DNA from: Arsenicitalea aurantiaca
GTDB taxonomy: Bacteria; Pseudomonadota; Alphaproteobacteria; Rhizobiales; Devosiaceae
DNA length: 64,000 nucleotides
Direction: 5' to 3'
Assembly (NCBI RefSeq): GCF_003994485.1
Contig: NZ_RZNJ01000002.1
Location: forward strand, 123,255-187,254
Position 1 is the stretch's first letter; each line of letters starts with the position of its first letter. The translations under genes were made by a program, and so were the position numbers. Of the stretch, positions 35,098 to 44,642 are shown piece after piece. Below the pieces are notes generated by a model. It was not told the DNA's origin. It searched no databases and saw only the letters and a list, made by a program, of their open reading frames with translations.

Positions 35098-35513
35098 TCG
35101 TCGGTCTCGGGAATGATCTGTGCGAGATCGCGCGCGTCGAGCGCACGCTCGCCCGCTATGGGGAGCGCTTCACGCATCGCTGCTTCACCGAGACCGAGCG
35201 GATCAAATCCGACCGTCGTGCCGCGCGTGCCGCCTCCTATGCCAAGCGCTTTGCGGCCAAGGAAGCGTGCGCCAAGGCGCTCGGTACCGGCCTCAGCCAG
35301 GGCGTCTACTGGCGGGATCTGGGGGTGGTGAACCTGCCCTCGGGCAAGCCCACGATGAAGCTGACCAACGGGGCCGCGGCGGCGCTGGCGCGGCTTCTTC
35401 CGCCTGGCCATGTGCCCCTCATCCACATCACCATCACCGATGATGGCGGCATGGCTCAGGCCTTCGTGATCATCGAGGCGCTGCCGGTTGACCGCGCGCC
35501 TGCGCTGGCTTAA
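35094..35513 (+). CDS. acpS: Holo-[acyl-carrier-protein] synthase
   Basis: This 139-residue phosphopantetheinyl transferase attaches the CoA-derived arm to acyl carrier protein. Metal-binding residues are in [11 protein letters not shown] near residue 2 and in [16 protein letters not shown] near residue 50. ATG 35094 overlaps the rsh stop as ATGA. In many Hyphomicrobiales pdxJ lies between rsh and acpS; it is absent here. Confidence 0.95.
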   Translation: MIVGLGNDLCEIARVERTLARYGERFTHRCFTETERIKSDRRAARAASYAKRFAAKEACAKALGTGLSQGVYWRDLGVVNLPSGKPTMKLTNGAAAALARLLPPGHVPLIHITITDDGGMAQAFVIIEALPVDRAPALA

Positions 35514-35581
35514 CCACTCGGCGAGCTAGGCGCGGGGCTTTCCGCGCACATATCGGCCTTTTCGGTCAACAGGAACACCAG

Positions 35582-36340
35582 ATGAGCCAGTCCACTCCCA
35601 AAGCCGGCAAGACGTCGGGCCGGTCCGAGTTGCGCGACACCATCGTCGTCATCATCGAGGCGCTGATCATCGCTGTCCTGTTCCGCACGTTCGTCTACCA
35701 GCCGTTCTCCATCCCCACCGCCTCGATGCAGTCGACGCTGATGATTGGGGATTATTTCGTCGCCTCGAAATTCACCTGGGGCTACGGGAAGTACTCCTTC
35801 CCCGTGCCGCTGCCGTTCAACGGCCGCATCCTCGGTCGCGATCCGAACCAGGGCGACGTCGCGGTCTTCCGCAACGAGATTGCGAATGAAGACTACATCA
35901 AGCGCGTGGTGGGCATGCCGGGCGATACCGTCCAGATGATCGACGGGATCCTGCACATCAACGGCACGGCGGTGGAGCGCGAGGAAATCGGCCAGGCGAC
36001 CGACCGCGACAGCTTCGGCATGTCGGTTCCGGTCACGGTCTATCGCGAGACGCTGCCGAACGGCTCGAGCCATATCATCCAGGAAGTCTCCGACCAGGGG
36101 CCGCTCGACAATACCGGCGAGTATGTCGTGCCCGCCGGTCACTACTTCATGATGGGTGACAATCGCGACCGCTCCCAGGACAGTCGCGTGCTGAGCGCGG
36201 TCGGATACGTGCCGGCACAGAACCTGATCGGCAAGGCAGACGCGCGCTTCTTCTCGATCACCGACAACATAGCCCCCTGGAAGCTCTGGGAGTGGCCGGC
36301 CAACGTGCGGTTCGACCGCATGTTCACCGGCATCGAGTAA
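35582..36340 (+). CDS. lepB: Signal peptidase I
   Basis: This 252-residue inner-membrane protease has a single N-terminal span (TIVVIIEALIIAVLFRTFVY). The catalytic serine is in PFSIPTASMQSTLMIGD (near residue 47) and the lysine is in DYIKRVVGMPGD near residue 105. The conserved GHYFMMGDNRDRSQDSR box is near residue 185. It removes signal peptides from secreted proteins. Its TAA stop shares a base with the rnc ATG. Confidence 0.96.
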   Translation: MSQSTPKAGKTSGRSELRDTIVVIIEALIIAVLFRTFVYQPFSIPTASMQSTLMIGDYFVASKFTWGYGKYSFPVPLPFNGRILGRDPNQGDVAVFRNEIANEDYIKRVVGMPGDTVQMIDGILHINGTAVEREEIGQATDRDSFGMSVPVTVYRETLPNGSSHIIQEVSDQGPLDNTGEYVVPAGHYFMMGDNRDRSQDSRVLSAVGYVPAQNLIGKADARFFSITDNIAPWKLWEWPANVRFDRMFTGIE

Positions 36341-37047
36341 TGGCCGGCAAGCCGCGGCGCCACGAAAGGCTCGAGGCGCGGCTCGGGTATCGCTTTGCCG
36401 ATCCAGAGCTGCTCGAGCGGGCCCTGACCCATTCGAGCGCCGTGTCGCCGGGCAAGCGCATCGAGCGCTCTTATCAGAGGCTGGAATTTCTCGGCGACCG
36501 GGTGCTCGGGCTCGTTGTCGCCGACATGCTCTATCGTCGGCTTCCCAAGGCCAATGAGGGCGAGCTTTCGCGCACGCTCAACACGCTCGTGCGCAAGGAG
36601 ACCTGCGCGGCAATCGCGCGCGAACTCGACCTCGGCAGCGAATTGAACCTGGGCGAGAGCGAAGCGCGAACAGGCGGCGCAAACAAGGACGCGATCCTCG
36701 GCGACGTCGCCGAAGCGGTGATCGGGGCCATCTACTGCGATGGCGGGCTCGGGCATGCCTTCGAACTGATCGAGCGCCTGTTCGGCCAGCAGCTGGCCCT
36801 CGCGGGATCGGACCGGGCCGATGCCAAGACGACGCTTCAGGAATGGGCGCAGGGCAGGGGGCTCGAGCCGCCCGTCTATGCCGAGCTCGAGCGAACGGGC
36901 CCCGATCACGCCCCGCAATTCACCATCGCCGTCCGGCTGGACGGCTACGAGCCGGTTTCCGCCACCGGCAATTCGAAAAAGATCGCCGAGCACAAGGCCG
37001 CCGAACGGTTCCTGATCCGCGAGAAAGTCTGGAAGGACGCATTGTGA
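36340..37047 (+). CDS. rnc: Ribonuclease III
   Basis: This 235-residue double-strand-specific endoribonuclease is needed for rRNA and mRNA processing. The signature RLEFLGDRVLGLVVADML is near residue 48 and the second acidic cluster GDVAEAVIGAIYCDGG near residue 122. A C-terminal dsRNA-binding domain (near 160-232) ends SKKIAEHKAAERFL. ATG 36340 overlaps the lepB stop as TAATG; upstream in-frame codons overlap lepB and are rejected. Confidence 0.96.
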   Translation: MAGKPRRHERLEARLGYRFADPELLERALTHSSAVSPGKRIERSYQRLEFLGDRVLGLVVADMLYRRLPKANEGELSRTLNTLVRKETCAAIARELDLGSELNLGESEARTGGANKDAILGDVAEAVIGAIYCDGGLGHAFELIERLFGQQLALAGSDRADAKTTLQEWAQGRGLEPPVYAELERTGPDHAPQFTIAVRLDGYEPVSATGNSKKIAEHKAAERFLIREKVWKDAL

Positions 37048-37961
37048 CCATTGAGCCGGAAAACACGCGCTGCGGTTTCGTCGCGCTCGTCGGGGCGCCC
37101 AATGCGGGCAAGTCGACCCTCCTGAATGCGCTCGTGGGCACCAAGGTGTCGATCGTCACGCACAAGGCGCAGACGACACGGGCTCAGATCCGCGGCGTCG
37201 TGACGCTCGAGGACACGCAGATCGTCTTCATCGACACGCCGGGCATTTTCGCCCCCAAGCGCCGGCTCGACAGGGCCATGGTCGATGCCGCCTGGACGGG
37301 CGCGGGCGATGCCGACCTCGTTGCGTTTATCGTCGATGCCGAAAGGGGTTTGACCGAAGAGGTTGAATCACTTTGCGAAGGGCTCGCCAACATCCGCCAC
37401 CCCCGCCTCCTGATCCTCAACAAGATCGATGCGGTGCGTCGCGAGACGCTGCTCGCGCTCGCACAGACGCTCAACGAGCGGCTTCGCTTCGAGCAGACTT
37501 TCATGATTTCGGCGCTGAAGGGCGACGGCGTGCAGGACATGATGGACTGGTGCGCGCGTCACGTGCCGCCGGGTCCTTGGCATTTTCCTGAGGATCAGCT
37601 GACCGATCTCAGTCTTGCGATCACGGCGGCCGAAGTGACGCGCGAGAAGCTCTTCCTGCGCATCCATGACGAGATTCCATATAACGTCACGGTCGAGACC
37701 GAGCGGTTCCAGATCCAGAAGGACGGCTCCTACAAGATCGATCAGGTGGTGTACGTCACGCGCGATACGCACAAGAAGATCGTTCTGGGCGCAGGCGGAC
37801 AGACGATCAAGGCGATCGGCGCGGACGCGAGGCGCGAGCTGATCGAGATCTTCGAGACCCCCGTTCACCTCTTCCTCTTCGTGAAGGTGCGCGAGAAATG
37901 GGGAGACGATCCCGAGCGCTATCGCGAGATGGGGCTGGATTATCCCAGCGGCAAGGCTTGA
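37044..37961 (+). CDS. era: GTPase Era
   Basis: This 305-residue ribosome-assembly GTPase binds the 3' end of 16S rRNA. G motifs are GAPNAGKST (near residue 17), a TTRAQIRG switch, DTPGIF, NKID and a SALKG G5-like motif. The KH domain (near 205-295) contains KIVLGAGGQTIKAIGADAR. The start is GTG 37044, overlapping the rnc stop as GTGA. The lepB-rnc-era-recO order is typical. Confidence 0.96.
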   Translation: MTIEPENTRCGFVALVGAPNAGKSTLLNALVGTKVSIVTHKAQTTRAQIRGVVTLEDTQIVFIDTPGIFAPKRRLDRAMVDAAWTGAGDADLVAFIVDAERGLTEEVESLCEGLANIRHPRLLILNKIDAVRRETLLALAQTLNERLRFEQTFMISALKGDGVQDMMDWCARHVPPGPWHFPEDQLTDLSLAITAAEVTREKLFLRIHDEIPYNVTVETERFQIQKDGSYKIDQVVYVTRDTHKKIVLGAGGQTIKAIGADARRELIEIFETPVHLFLFVKVREKWGDDPERYREMGLDYPSGKA

Positions 37962-37983
37962 GCGCGAGCCGGGCAGGCCACTG

Positions 37984-38703
37984 ATGGAATGGACCGGCCG
38001 CGGGCTCGTGATCGGGGTGCGGCGTCATGGCGAGACAAGCGTCATTCTCGAGGCCATGGTCGAGGGCCGGGGTCGACATCTCGGCCTCGTGCGCGGTGGG
38101 CGCTCGGCGCGCCTTGCTCCCACGCTCCAGCCCGGCAACACGCTTCTCCTGACCTGGCGCGCGCGGCTCGAGGATCATCTGGGCCACTACGCCGTCGAAC
38201 TGCTCGACGCGCGCGCGGCCCAGCTGATCGCCGACCGGACGCGGCTCTATGCCATCCAGCTCTTGGGTGAGCACCTGCGCCTGCTGCCCGAGCGCGATCC
38301 CCACGATCGGCTGCTCTCGCTGACCGTCGCCGCGCTCGATGACGGGCTGACGGGGCTGGCACTGGCTGTGGCGCTGGCGCGCTACGAGCTTTTCCTCCTC
38401 GACGAACTGGGCTTCGGGCTCGACCTGACCGCCTGTGCGGCGACGGGGGAAAGCGAGGATCTCACCCATGTCTCCCCCAGGACCGGACGCGCGGTCAGCC
38501 GCGCAGCAGCCGAGCCCTATCGCGATCGCCTGCTGCGCCTTCCCGGTTTTCTCACGGGACCGGGCAATGCGAGCCCCGAGGATATCCGCGACGCCTTCGT
38601 TCTGACCGGGCATTTCCTCGACATGCATGTCTGGATGCCTCGCAAGCTCGATCCGCCACCCACCCGCGAGGCGCTGATCGAGCGCCTCACCGCCCATAAT
38701 TGA
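37984..38703 (+). CDS. recO: DNA repair protein RecO
   Basis: This 239-residue recombination mediator helps RecA load on gapped DNA. The N-terminal OB fold is visible as WTGRGLVIGVRRHGETSVIL and HLGLVRGG. The C-terminal part contains RYELFLLDELGFGLDLTACA near residue 130. The zinc cysteines of some family members are absent, as is common in alphaproteobacteria. It follows era by 22 bases and probably belongs to the same operon. Confidence 0.94.
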   Translation: MEWTGRGLVIGVRRHGETSVILEAMVEGRGRHLGLVRGGRSARLAPTLQPGNTLLLTWRARLEDHLGHYAVELLDARAAQLIADRTRLYAIQLLGEHLRLLPERDPHDRLLSLTVAALDDGLTGLALAVALARYELFLLDELGFGLDLTACAATGESEDLTHVSPRTGRAVSRAAAEPYRDRLLRLPGFLTGPGNASPEDIRDAFVLTGHFLDMHVWMPRKLDPPPTREALIERLTAHN

Positions 38704-38754
38704 GCAGAGCCGGGCTATACTGGCCCGTGATTCGATACCGATAGACGGACATCA

Positions 38755-41055
38755 ATGGCCGACAATGACCTGCTGCCGCCCGAGGGCGAGGACACCCGCA
38801 TCGTGGATCTGCGCAGCGCGCTCGAGGAGCGCTATCTCGCCTATGCGCTCTCCACGATCACCCAGCGGGCGCTGCCGGACGCGCGGGACGGGCTGAAGCC
38901 TGTCCATCGGCGCATCATCCACGCCATGCGGCTTTTGAAGCTCGATCCCGGGCAGGGCTACAAGAAGTCTGCCCGCATTGTCGGCGACGTGATCGGCAAG
39001 TTCCATCCCCATGGCGACCAGTCGATCTACGATGCGCTGGTGCGCCTCGCGCAGGATTTCGCGCTGCGCTATCCGCTCGTCGACGGGCAGGGCAATTTCG
39101 GCAATATCGACGGCGATAACGCCGCGGCGATGCGCTACACCGAAAGCCGGATGACAGATGTCGCGACGCGTCTGCTCGAGGGCATCTCCGAGAACGCCAT
39201 CGACTTCAAGCCGACCTATGACGGGGAAGACGAGGAGCCGGTGGTGCTGCCGGCGAATTTCCCGAACCTGCTCGCCAATGGCTCGACGGGGATCGCGGTG
39301 GGCATGGCGACGTCGGTGCCCCCGCACAATGTCGCCGAACTCTGCAATGCGGCGCTGAAGCTCATCCACAATCCCTCCGCAGGCGTCGAGGATCTGGTGC
39401 ACGCCGATCTCTCCGCGCCCCCGGGGCCGGACGATCTGGTGCGTGGGCCCGATTTCCCGACAGGCGGGCAGCTCGTCGAGGGGCGCGCGGCGATCGTCCA
39501 GGCCTATGAGACGGGTCGCGGCGCCTTCCGGCTGCGGGCGATCTGGGAAAAGGAGGAGAAGGGGCGCGGCGTCTACCAGATCGTCGTCACCCAGATCCCT
39601 TATGGCGTGCAGAAATCGCGGCTTGTCGAGAAGATCGCCGAACTGCTGCTCGCCAAGAAACTGCCGCTGCTCAAGGACGTGCGCGACGAGAGCGCCGATG
39701 ACGTGCGCCTCGTGCTCGAGCCGCGCGCCGGCACCGTCGATCCAATCATCCTGATGGAGCAGCTGTTCAAGGTCTCGGATCTCGAAATCCGCTTCCCGCT
39801 CAACCTCAACGTGCTCGACAAGGGCACCGTACCCCGCGTCATGAGCCTTGCCGATGCGCTTCGGGCGTGGCTCGACCACCGGAAGATCGTGCTCGTTCGC
39901 CGCAGCCAGCACAGGCTCGAGCAGATCGAGGCGCGGCTCGAGGTGCTCGAAGGCTACATCATCGCCTTCCTCAACCTCGACGAGGTGATCCGCATCATCC
40001 GCGAGGAGGACGACGCCAAGGCGTCCCTGATCGCCGCGTTCTCGCTCACCGACAATCAGGCCGAGGCCATCCTCAACATGCGCCTGCGCTCGCTGCGCAA
40101 GCTCGAGGAGATCGAGCTTCGCAAGGAGCACACGACGCTCTCGGAGGAAAAGGGCCGCCTCGAAACCCTTTTAGGGTCCGAGAAGCGCCAATGGGGCGAG
40201 ATCACCAAGCAGGTCGAGGCGCTGAAAAAAGCCTATCCCATGTTCGATGGCAGCGGCGCGCTCCACCCCTTGGGTGGCCGCCGCACCACGCTCGGCGACA
40301 TGCCGACCGCCGACACGAGCGAGATCACGAGCGCGTTCATCGAGCGCGAGCCGATCACGGTCATCCTCTCCGAAAAGGGCTGGATCCGCGCCCTGCGCGG
40401 CCACACCAATGACGTGGACGAAAAGGGGTTCAAGGCCGGCGACCGGCTGAAGCTCGCGCTCAAGGCGGAGACGACCGACAAGCTCCTGATGCTCACGACG
40501 GGCGGCAAGGTCTATACGCTCGGAGCGGACAGATTGCCGGGCGGCCGGGGGCAGGGCGAGCCGGTACGCATCATGGTCGATATCGAGGAGGGCCAGGATA
40601 TCGTGGACCTCTTCGTCTACCGGCCGGGCGAGCGGCGGATCATCGCATCGTCCAACGGCTACGGCTTCGTTGTGAGCGAAGACGACCTGATCGCCAATAC
40701 CCGCAAAGGTCGGCAGGTGCTGAATGTCGCGGCGCCAGAGGAGGCGCGACTCGCCATTCCCGCGAGCGGCGACATGGTCGCGGCCATCGGGCAGAACCGC
40801 AAGCTGCTGGTCTTTCCGCTGAGCCAGATCCCGTCCATGTCGCGTGGCAAGGGCGTCCGCCTGCAGCGCTACCGCGATGGCGGGATTTCGGACCTCAAGG
40901 TCTTCGACGGCGTAACCGGCCTCACCTGGACGGACAGCTCGGGACGGACCTTCACCCGGCCAATCGGTGAGCTCACCGAATGGATCGGCGACAGGGCCCA
41001 GGCCGGCCGTCAGCCGCCAAACGGCTTCCCGCGCAATAATCGCTTCAGCGGCTGA
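38755..41055 (+). CDS. parC: DNA topoisomerase IV subunit A
   Basis: This 766-residue type II topoisomerase subunit decatenates replicated chromosomes with ParE. The winged-helix region reads [13 protein letters not shown] near residue 42, the quinolone region [15 protein letters not shown] near residue 82 and the catalytic tyrosine is Y128 in [10 protein letters not shown]-terminal propeller with few repeats separates it from GyrA. At the position of the quinolone-sensitivity serine of E. coli ParC (S80) there is Gln89. It is convergent with the next gene by 5 bases. Confidence 0.95.
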   Translation: MADNDLLPPEGEDTRIVDLRSALEERYLAYALSTITQRALPDARDGLKPVHRRIIHAMRLLKLDPGQGYKKSARIVGDVIGKFHPHGDQSIYDALVRLAQDFALRYPLVDGQGNFGNIDGDNAAAMRYTESRMTDVATRLLEGISENAIDFKPTYDGEDEEPVVLPANFPNLLANGSTGIAVGMATSVPPHNVAELCNAALKLIHNPSAGVEDLVHADLSAPPGPDDLVRGPDFPTGGQLVEGRAAIVQAYETGRGAFRLRAIWEKEEKGRGVYQIVVTQIPYGVQKSRLVEKIAELLLAKKLPLLKDVRDESADDVRLVLEPRAGTVDPIILMEQLFKVSDLEIRFPLNLNVLDKGTVPRVMSLADALRAWLDHRKIVLVRRSQHRLEQIEARLEVLEGYIIAFLNLDEVIRIIREEDDAKASLIAAFSLTDNQAEAILNMRLRSLRKLEEIELRKEHTTLSEEKGRLETLLGSEKRQWGEITKQVEALKKAYPMFDGSGALHPLGGRRTTLGDMPTADTSEITSAFIEREPITVILSEKGWIRALRGHTNDVDEKGFKAGDRLKLALKAETTDKLLMLTTGGKVYTLGADRLPGGRGQGEPVRIMVDIEEGQDIVDLFVYRPGERRIIASSNGYGFVVSEDDLIANTRKGRQVLNVAAPEEARLAIPASGDMVAAIGQNRKLLVFPLSQIPSMSRGKGVRLQRYRDGGISDLKVFDGVTGLTWTDSSGRTFTRPIGELTEWIGDRAQAGRQPPNGFPRNNRFSG

Positions 41056-41059
41056 AAGC

Positions 41060-42064
41060 TCACTGCGGCGCTATCGAGAACCGGGCGATCACCGGCAGGT
41101 GGTCGCTACCGGTATAGGCTGCCACCCCGACCTCGTGCACGGCGATGCCGTCGCCCCGTGTCATCACATGGTCGAGCGGCAGGATGGGCACCGTGTCGAT
41201 GAGGCGCCGGCGGACGAGAAAGCGGGTGGGAAACGTGAGGAGGTTGTGCGTATGGCGCACGAGGCCGCTGTCGGAGGTGAAATTCCGCAGCGCGTAGGAC
41301 CAGGGCGTCGAGTTGAAATCGCCGACAAGGATGAGCGGGGATTCGACGGTCCCCAGGAACTGGCCGAGATCGGCCAATTGTTCGTCCTGCCGCCAGATCG
41401 GTACCGGCCAGTCGAGGTGGGTGGTGATGACCGAAAAGCGTGAGCCATCCTCGAGCCCAAAGGTGCCGAGTATGCGGGCCGTCCGCAGGCCGCGCTCCGC
41501 GTCCTCCGCACACGCTCCGTCCATGCTGCGGCTGAACGGGATCTTGGAATAGAGCCCGAGATTGGCGCGCTGGCCGCCGACGCAGTTGATCGAATAGGGG
41601 TAGCGCGCCGTGATCAGCGGATGAAGTTCTGCGCTCTGCCGGCCGAAATATTCCTGCAGCGCGACGATGTCGGGATCCTCGCGCTCGATCACCGCCTCCA
41701 CCCGCTCCATCTCGTAGTTCATGCCGAAAAGATTGTGCGTCATCAGGGTGATGACGCGCCGGTCTTCGGCCGGCGCGGGGCGGGGCAACAGCGCAGAGGC
41801 GGCCTCGGGCAGATAGGTGGCGCCGCTCGCGGCAAGGCCGATAAGGATATAGGCGAGGACCGGCAGCCCGGCTCGGCGTGCCCAGAAGAGGGGTATCGCG
41901 AGACCCGTCACACCGAGCAGGCCAAAGAACAGCAGGTACTGGAAATGGTTGAAAAGGTCGAACACGCTGACGGCAAAGCCGAAGAGCGCCAGGATCGCGA
42001 TGGTCGCGAGCCCGAAGCCTCCGAGCCCAATGGCCAGGCGCAGGAGGCCGAGCAGAATGGTCAT
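41060..42064 (-). CDS. Membrane-anchored endonuclease/exonuclease/phosphatase family protein
   Basis: This 334-residue protein has three N-terminal membrane spans (residues 1-100) and an extracytoplasmic EEP domain. Catalytic-type residues are visible in LMTHNLFGMN, DIVALQEYF, TTHLDWP, LVGDFNSTPWS and GSDHLPVIARF. The family covers phosphodiesterases and nucleases; membrane-bound bacterial members may act on lipids or external DNA, and the substrate is not evident. It is probably cotranscribed after bpt, 28 bases away. Confidence 0.87.
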   Translation of the reverse strand: MTILLGLLRLAIGLGGFGLATIAILALFGFAVSVFDLFNHFQYLLFFGLLGVTGLAIPLFWARRAGLPVLAYILIGLAASGATYLPEAASALLPRPAPAEDRRVITLMTHNLFGMNYEMERVEAVIEREDPDIVALQEYFGRQSAELHPLITARYPYSINCVGGQRANLGLYSKIPFSRSMDGACAEDAERGLRTARILGTFGLEDGSRFSVITTHLDWPVPIWRQDEQLADLGQFLGTVESPLILVGDFNSTPWSYALRNFTSDSGLVRHTHNLLTFPTRFLVRRRLIDTVPILPLDHVMTRGDGIAVHEVGVAAYTGSDHLPVIARFSIAPQ

Positions 42065-42092
42065 CTATCGTCCGCGTCGATGGGGAGGGCGG

Positions 42093-42815
42093 TCAGTCGA
42101 GGGGGCGCCAGCCCAGAGGCCCTCTTTGCACTTCGAGCGGCCGAAACCGCACCTTGTAGGCCATCTTGGGCGAATCCTTGACCCAATAGCCGAGATAGAC
42201 ATAGCGCAGGCGCGAGGTCGTGACCTGCCGCACATGGTCCAGAATCAGCAGATTGCCGAGACCCCGCGCAGAAAGCTCCGGCTCGTAGAAGCTGTAGACC
42301 ATCGAAAGGCCGTCCGGGAGCACATCCGACAACGCGACGGCAACCAGCTGGCCGGACGGGGCCTGCCGATATTCGACGAGCACGGTCTGCACGGGGGTGT
42401 CCTCGACCATGTACTCGTAGTCGAGATAGGACATCTGCGTCATGCCCCCGCCAGTATGGCGGGCTTCGAGATAGCGCCTGAAGAGCGCGTATTGCTCCTG
42501 AGTGGCACGGGCAGGGCGCACCTGCGCGGTGATGTCGGCATTCTTGTTGAGGATGCGCCGGTGGCTCGGCGAAAAGCGAAAGGCGTCGGCGACGATCCGC
42601 ACCGACTGACAGGCCGAGCACCCGTCGCAGGCCGGACGGTAGATCAGGTTCTGGCTGCGGCGAAACCCGTTGTCGCTCAAGAGCTGGTGCAGCACGCCTG
42701 CCCGGCGCCCACTCAGATGAGTGAAGAGCTTGCGCTCCTGCCGATCCGGCAGATAGGGGCACGGGCTCGCCGCCGTGAGGAAGAGCTGGGTGTTGTCGGG
42801 CGTATGGTCCGTCAT
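42093..42815 (-). CDS. bpt: Aspartate/glutamate leucyltransferase (Bpt; arginyltransferase-family protein)
   Basis: This 240-residue GNAT-type aminoacyl-tRNA protein transferase adds leucine to N-terminal aspartate or glutamate and so marks proteins for ClpAP (N-degron pathway). The N-terminal part has CPYLPDRQERKLFTHL and the cysteine-rich PACDGCSACQSVRI. The C-terminal domain carries VYSFYEPELSARGLG and YLGYWVKDSPKMAYK. Length and motifs match the bacterial family. Confidence 0.94.
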   Translation of the reverse strand: MTDHTPDNTQLFLTAASPCPYLPDRQERKLFTHLSGRRAGVLHQLLSDNGFRRSQNLIYRPACDGCSACQSVRIVADAFRFSPSHRRILNKNADITAQVRPARATQEQYALFRRYLEARHTGGGMTQMSYLDYEYMVEDTPVQTVLVEYRQAPSGQLVAVALSDVLPDGLSMVYSFYEPELSARGLGNLLILDHVRQVTTSRLRYVYLGYWVKDSPKMAYKVRFRPLEVQRGPLGWRPLD

Positions 42816-42921
42816 CGCTGCCCTGTCGATTGCATCGGACGAGGATAATCCAACGCAGGGCGCGTTGGAATCACAATCGCGCCCTTGTGCGCTGAGGAAA
42901 AGAGGGGAGCGACGCGGCCCC

Positions 42922-43425
42922 TCAGGCCGGCTCGCCCAGCGTGCGCCAGTGCCGCTCCATGGGCGAAAGGCGGAGCATCAGCGTGCCGGTCAGCAGGTCG
43001 TGGATCATCTGCCGACGTGGGGTCAGAAGCGCGATCAGCAGCGAAAGCGGCCAGGAAATCCAGATCGTGATCCAGAAAATGATCGGATGGGCGAGGGCCT
43101 GCCAGCCATCGAGCGGGGCGCCGCTGGTGGGGGTCAGAACGAGGTCCATCATGGACATGCCCACGGTTGAGCGCCTCGGCGATCCCAGCGTCACGACATA
43201 ATAGCCGAGTATGGCGAGCGGCAGCACCACCGGCAGCAGCAGCCAGCCGAGCCCGAAAGTCAGAACGCCGAGGATCAGCCCGACGACACCCAGCCCCATC
43301 GCAATGGCGAGGATGATGAAGAAGTCGATGACATAGGCCATCACCCTGCGCGTCAGGAGCCCCTCGAAAAGCTCGGGAGCGGTGGCGGGATCGGGGAGTG
43401 CGGCGTGGATGCGATTCTCGTTCAT
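42922..43425 (-). CDS. RDD family membrane protein
   Basis: This protein of about 167 residues has the RDD domain: the arginine in LLTRRVMAYVIDFFI near residue 26 with aspartate in the first membrane span, then a second hydrophobic hairpin and a terminal RQMIHDLLTGTLM. Function of the family is mostly unknown; some are linked to ion transport. I use ATG 43425, since upstream in-frame codons run into the region ahead of hemB and show low-complexity translation. hemB lies 70 bases upstream on the same strand. Confidence 0.87.
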   Translation of the reverse strand: MNENRIHAALPDPATAPELFEGLLTRRVMAYVIDFFIILAIAMGLGVVGLILGVLTFGLGWLLLPVVLPLAILGYYVVTLGSPRRSTVGMSMMDLVLTPTSGAPLDGWQALAHPIIFWITIWISWPLSLLIALLTPRRQMIHDLLTGTLMLRLSPMERHWRTLGEPA

Positions 43426-43495
43426 GGCACGAAAATCGTCATTGCCGGCCCGCGCTGCAAGGGGCAGCGCGGGGAAATTGCAGCGAGGATACCCC

Positions 43496-44509
43496 TCAGC
43501 GATTGAGGATGCGCGCCGTCTCGAGCGCGAAATAGGTGAGCACCCCCTTGGCGCCCGCCCGCTTGAAGGCAAAGAGGCTTTCCATCATCGCGGCCTGCCG
43601 GTCGATCGCACCCGCTTCGCCTGCCATGGCGATCATCGCGTATTCCCCGGACACCTGATAGGCGAAGACGGGCACGTTGAAGCTGTCTCGCACCTGCCGC
43701 ACGATATCGAGATAGGGCATGCCCGGCTTGACCATCACCATGTCGGCGCCCTCGGCGAGGTCGAGCTCCACCTCCCGCAGCGCTTCTTCTGCATTGGCAT
43801 AGTCGAGCTGATAGGTCCGCTTGTCGCCCCGCAGCCGGGCCCCCGATCCCACCGCCTCGCGGAACGGGCCGTAAAATGCGGAAGCGAATTTGGCGGCATA
43901 AGCCATGATGGCGACGTGCTCGTGTCCGGCCTCGTCAAGCGCAGCACGGATCGCGCCGACCCGCCCGTCCATCATGTCCGAAGGCGCGACGATATCGGCG
44001 CCGGCTTCCGCCTGTGCGAGGGCCTGCCGGCAGAGCAGCGCCACCGTTTCATCGTTGAGCACGGTGTCTCCCGCCATCACCCCGTCATGGCCGTGGCTCG
44101 TATAGGGATCGAGCGCAACGTCGGCGATGAGGCCGATTTCGGGCACCGCATCCTTGATCGCCCGAATGGCGCGATTGGTGAGGTTGTCGGGGTTCCAGGC
44201 CTCCTCGGCCCCCTCCGTGCGCAGGTCCGCCGCGGTATTGGGAAAGAGCGCCAGGGCAGGGATGCCTTCGCGGGCTGCCTCCCGCGCTGCCTCGACCGCA
44301 AGGTCCACGCTGAGCCGTTCCACCCCGGGCATGGTGCGGACACCGCTGCGCTCGTTCTGCCCCTCGATCAGAAAGAGGGGCCAGATGAGATCGGCAGGGC
44401 TCAGCGTCGTTTCCCGCACCAGCGCTCGGCTCCACGGCGTGCGACGCATGCGCCGGAGCCGGCGTCCCCCGAGAAAATCCATGTCGTGCCGCGCCCAGCT
44501 CTGGGTCAT
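43496..44509 (-). CDS. hemB: Porphobilinogen synthase (delta-aminolevulinic acid dehydratase)
   Basis: This 337-residue TIM-barrel enzyme joins two 5-aminolevulinate molecules in tetrapyrrole synthesis. The two active-site lysines are in MAYAAKFASAFYGPFREA and VMVKPGMPYLD. The metal region reads DVALDPYTSHGHDG, so the cysteines of zinc enzymes are replaced by aspartates, as in magnesium/potassium-dependent alphaproteobacterial HemB. ATG 44509 gives the family length; the frame is open 48 codons further but overlaps the divergent gene's promoter and start. Confidence 0.96.
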   Translation of the reverse strand: MTQSWARHDMDFLGGRRLRRMRRTPWSRALVRETTLSPADLIWPLFLIEGQNERSGVRTMPGVERLSVDLAVEAAREAAREGIPALALFPNTAADLRTEGAEEAWNPDNLTNRAIRAIKDAVPEIGLIADVALDPYTSHGHDGVMAGDTVLNDETVALLCRQALAQAEAGADIVAPSDMMDGRVGAIRAALDEAGHEHVAIMAYAAKFASAFYGPFREAVGSGARLRGDKRTYQLDYANAEEALREVELDLAEGADMVMVKPGMPYLDIVRQVRDSFNVPVFAYQVSGEYAMIAMAGEAGAIDRQAAMMESLFAFKRAGAKGVLTYFALETARILNR

Positions 44510-44642
44510 GATGGTGCCGTCCGTTTGGTGAACAAGTGCACCGCTTCTAGCAGTCGGGGGCCATCGGTTCAAAGTCGCGCGCTTGTCGCAGGCGTGCTTT
44601 GCGGGTAGAGCGTCGGCCATCGCTTCCCAGCGGAACAGGGTC

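Noticed and set aside
38752-40131. 459-codon minus-strand frame antisense to parC
   Set aside because: parC is fully supported by motifs; the antisense translation is histidine/aspartate/arginine-rich and meaningless.
42885-43070. Short plus-strand frame after bpt
   Set aside because: It lies opposite the RDD protein gene and has a biased arginine/alanine/serine composition without a start signal.
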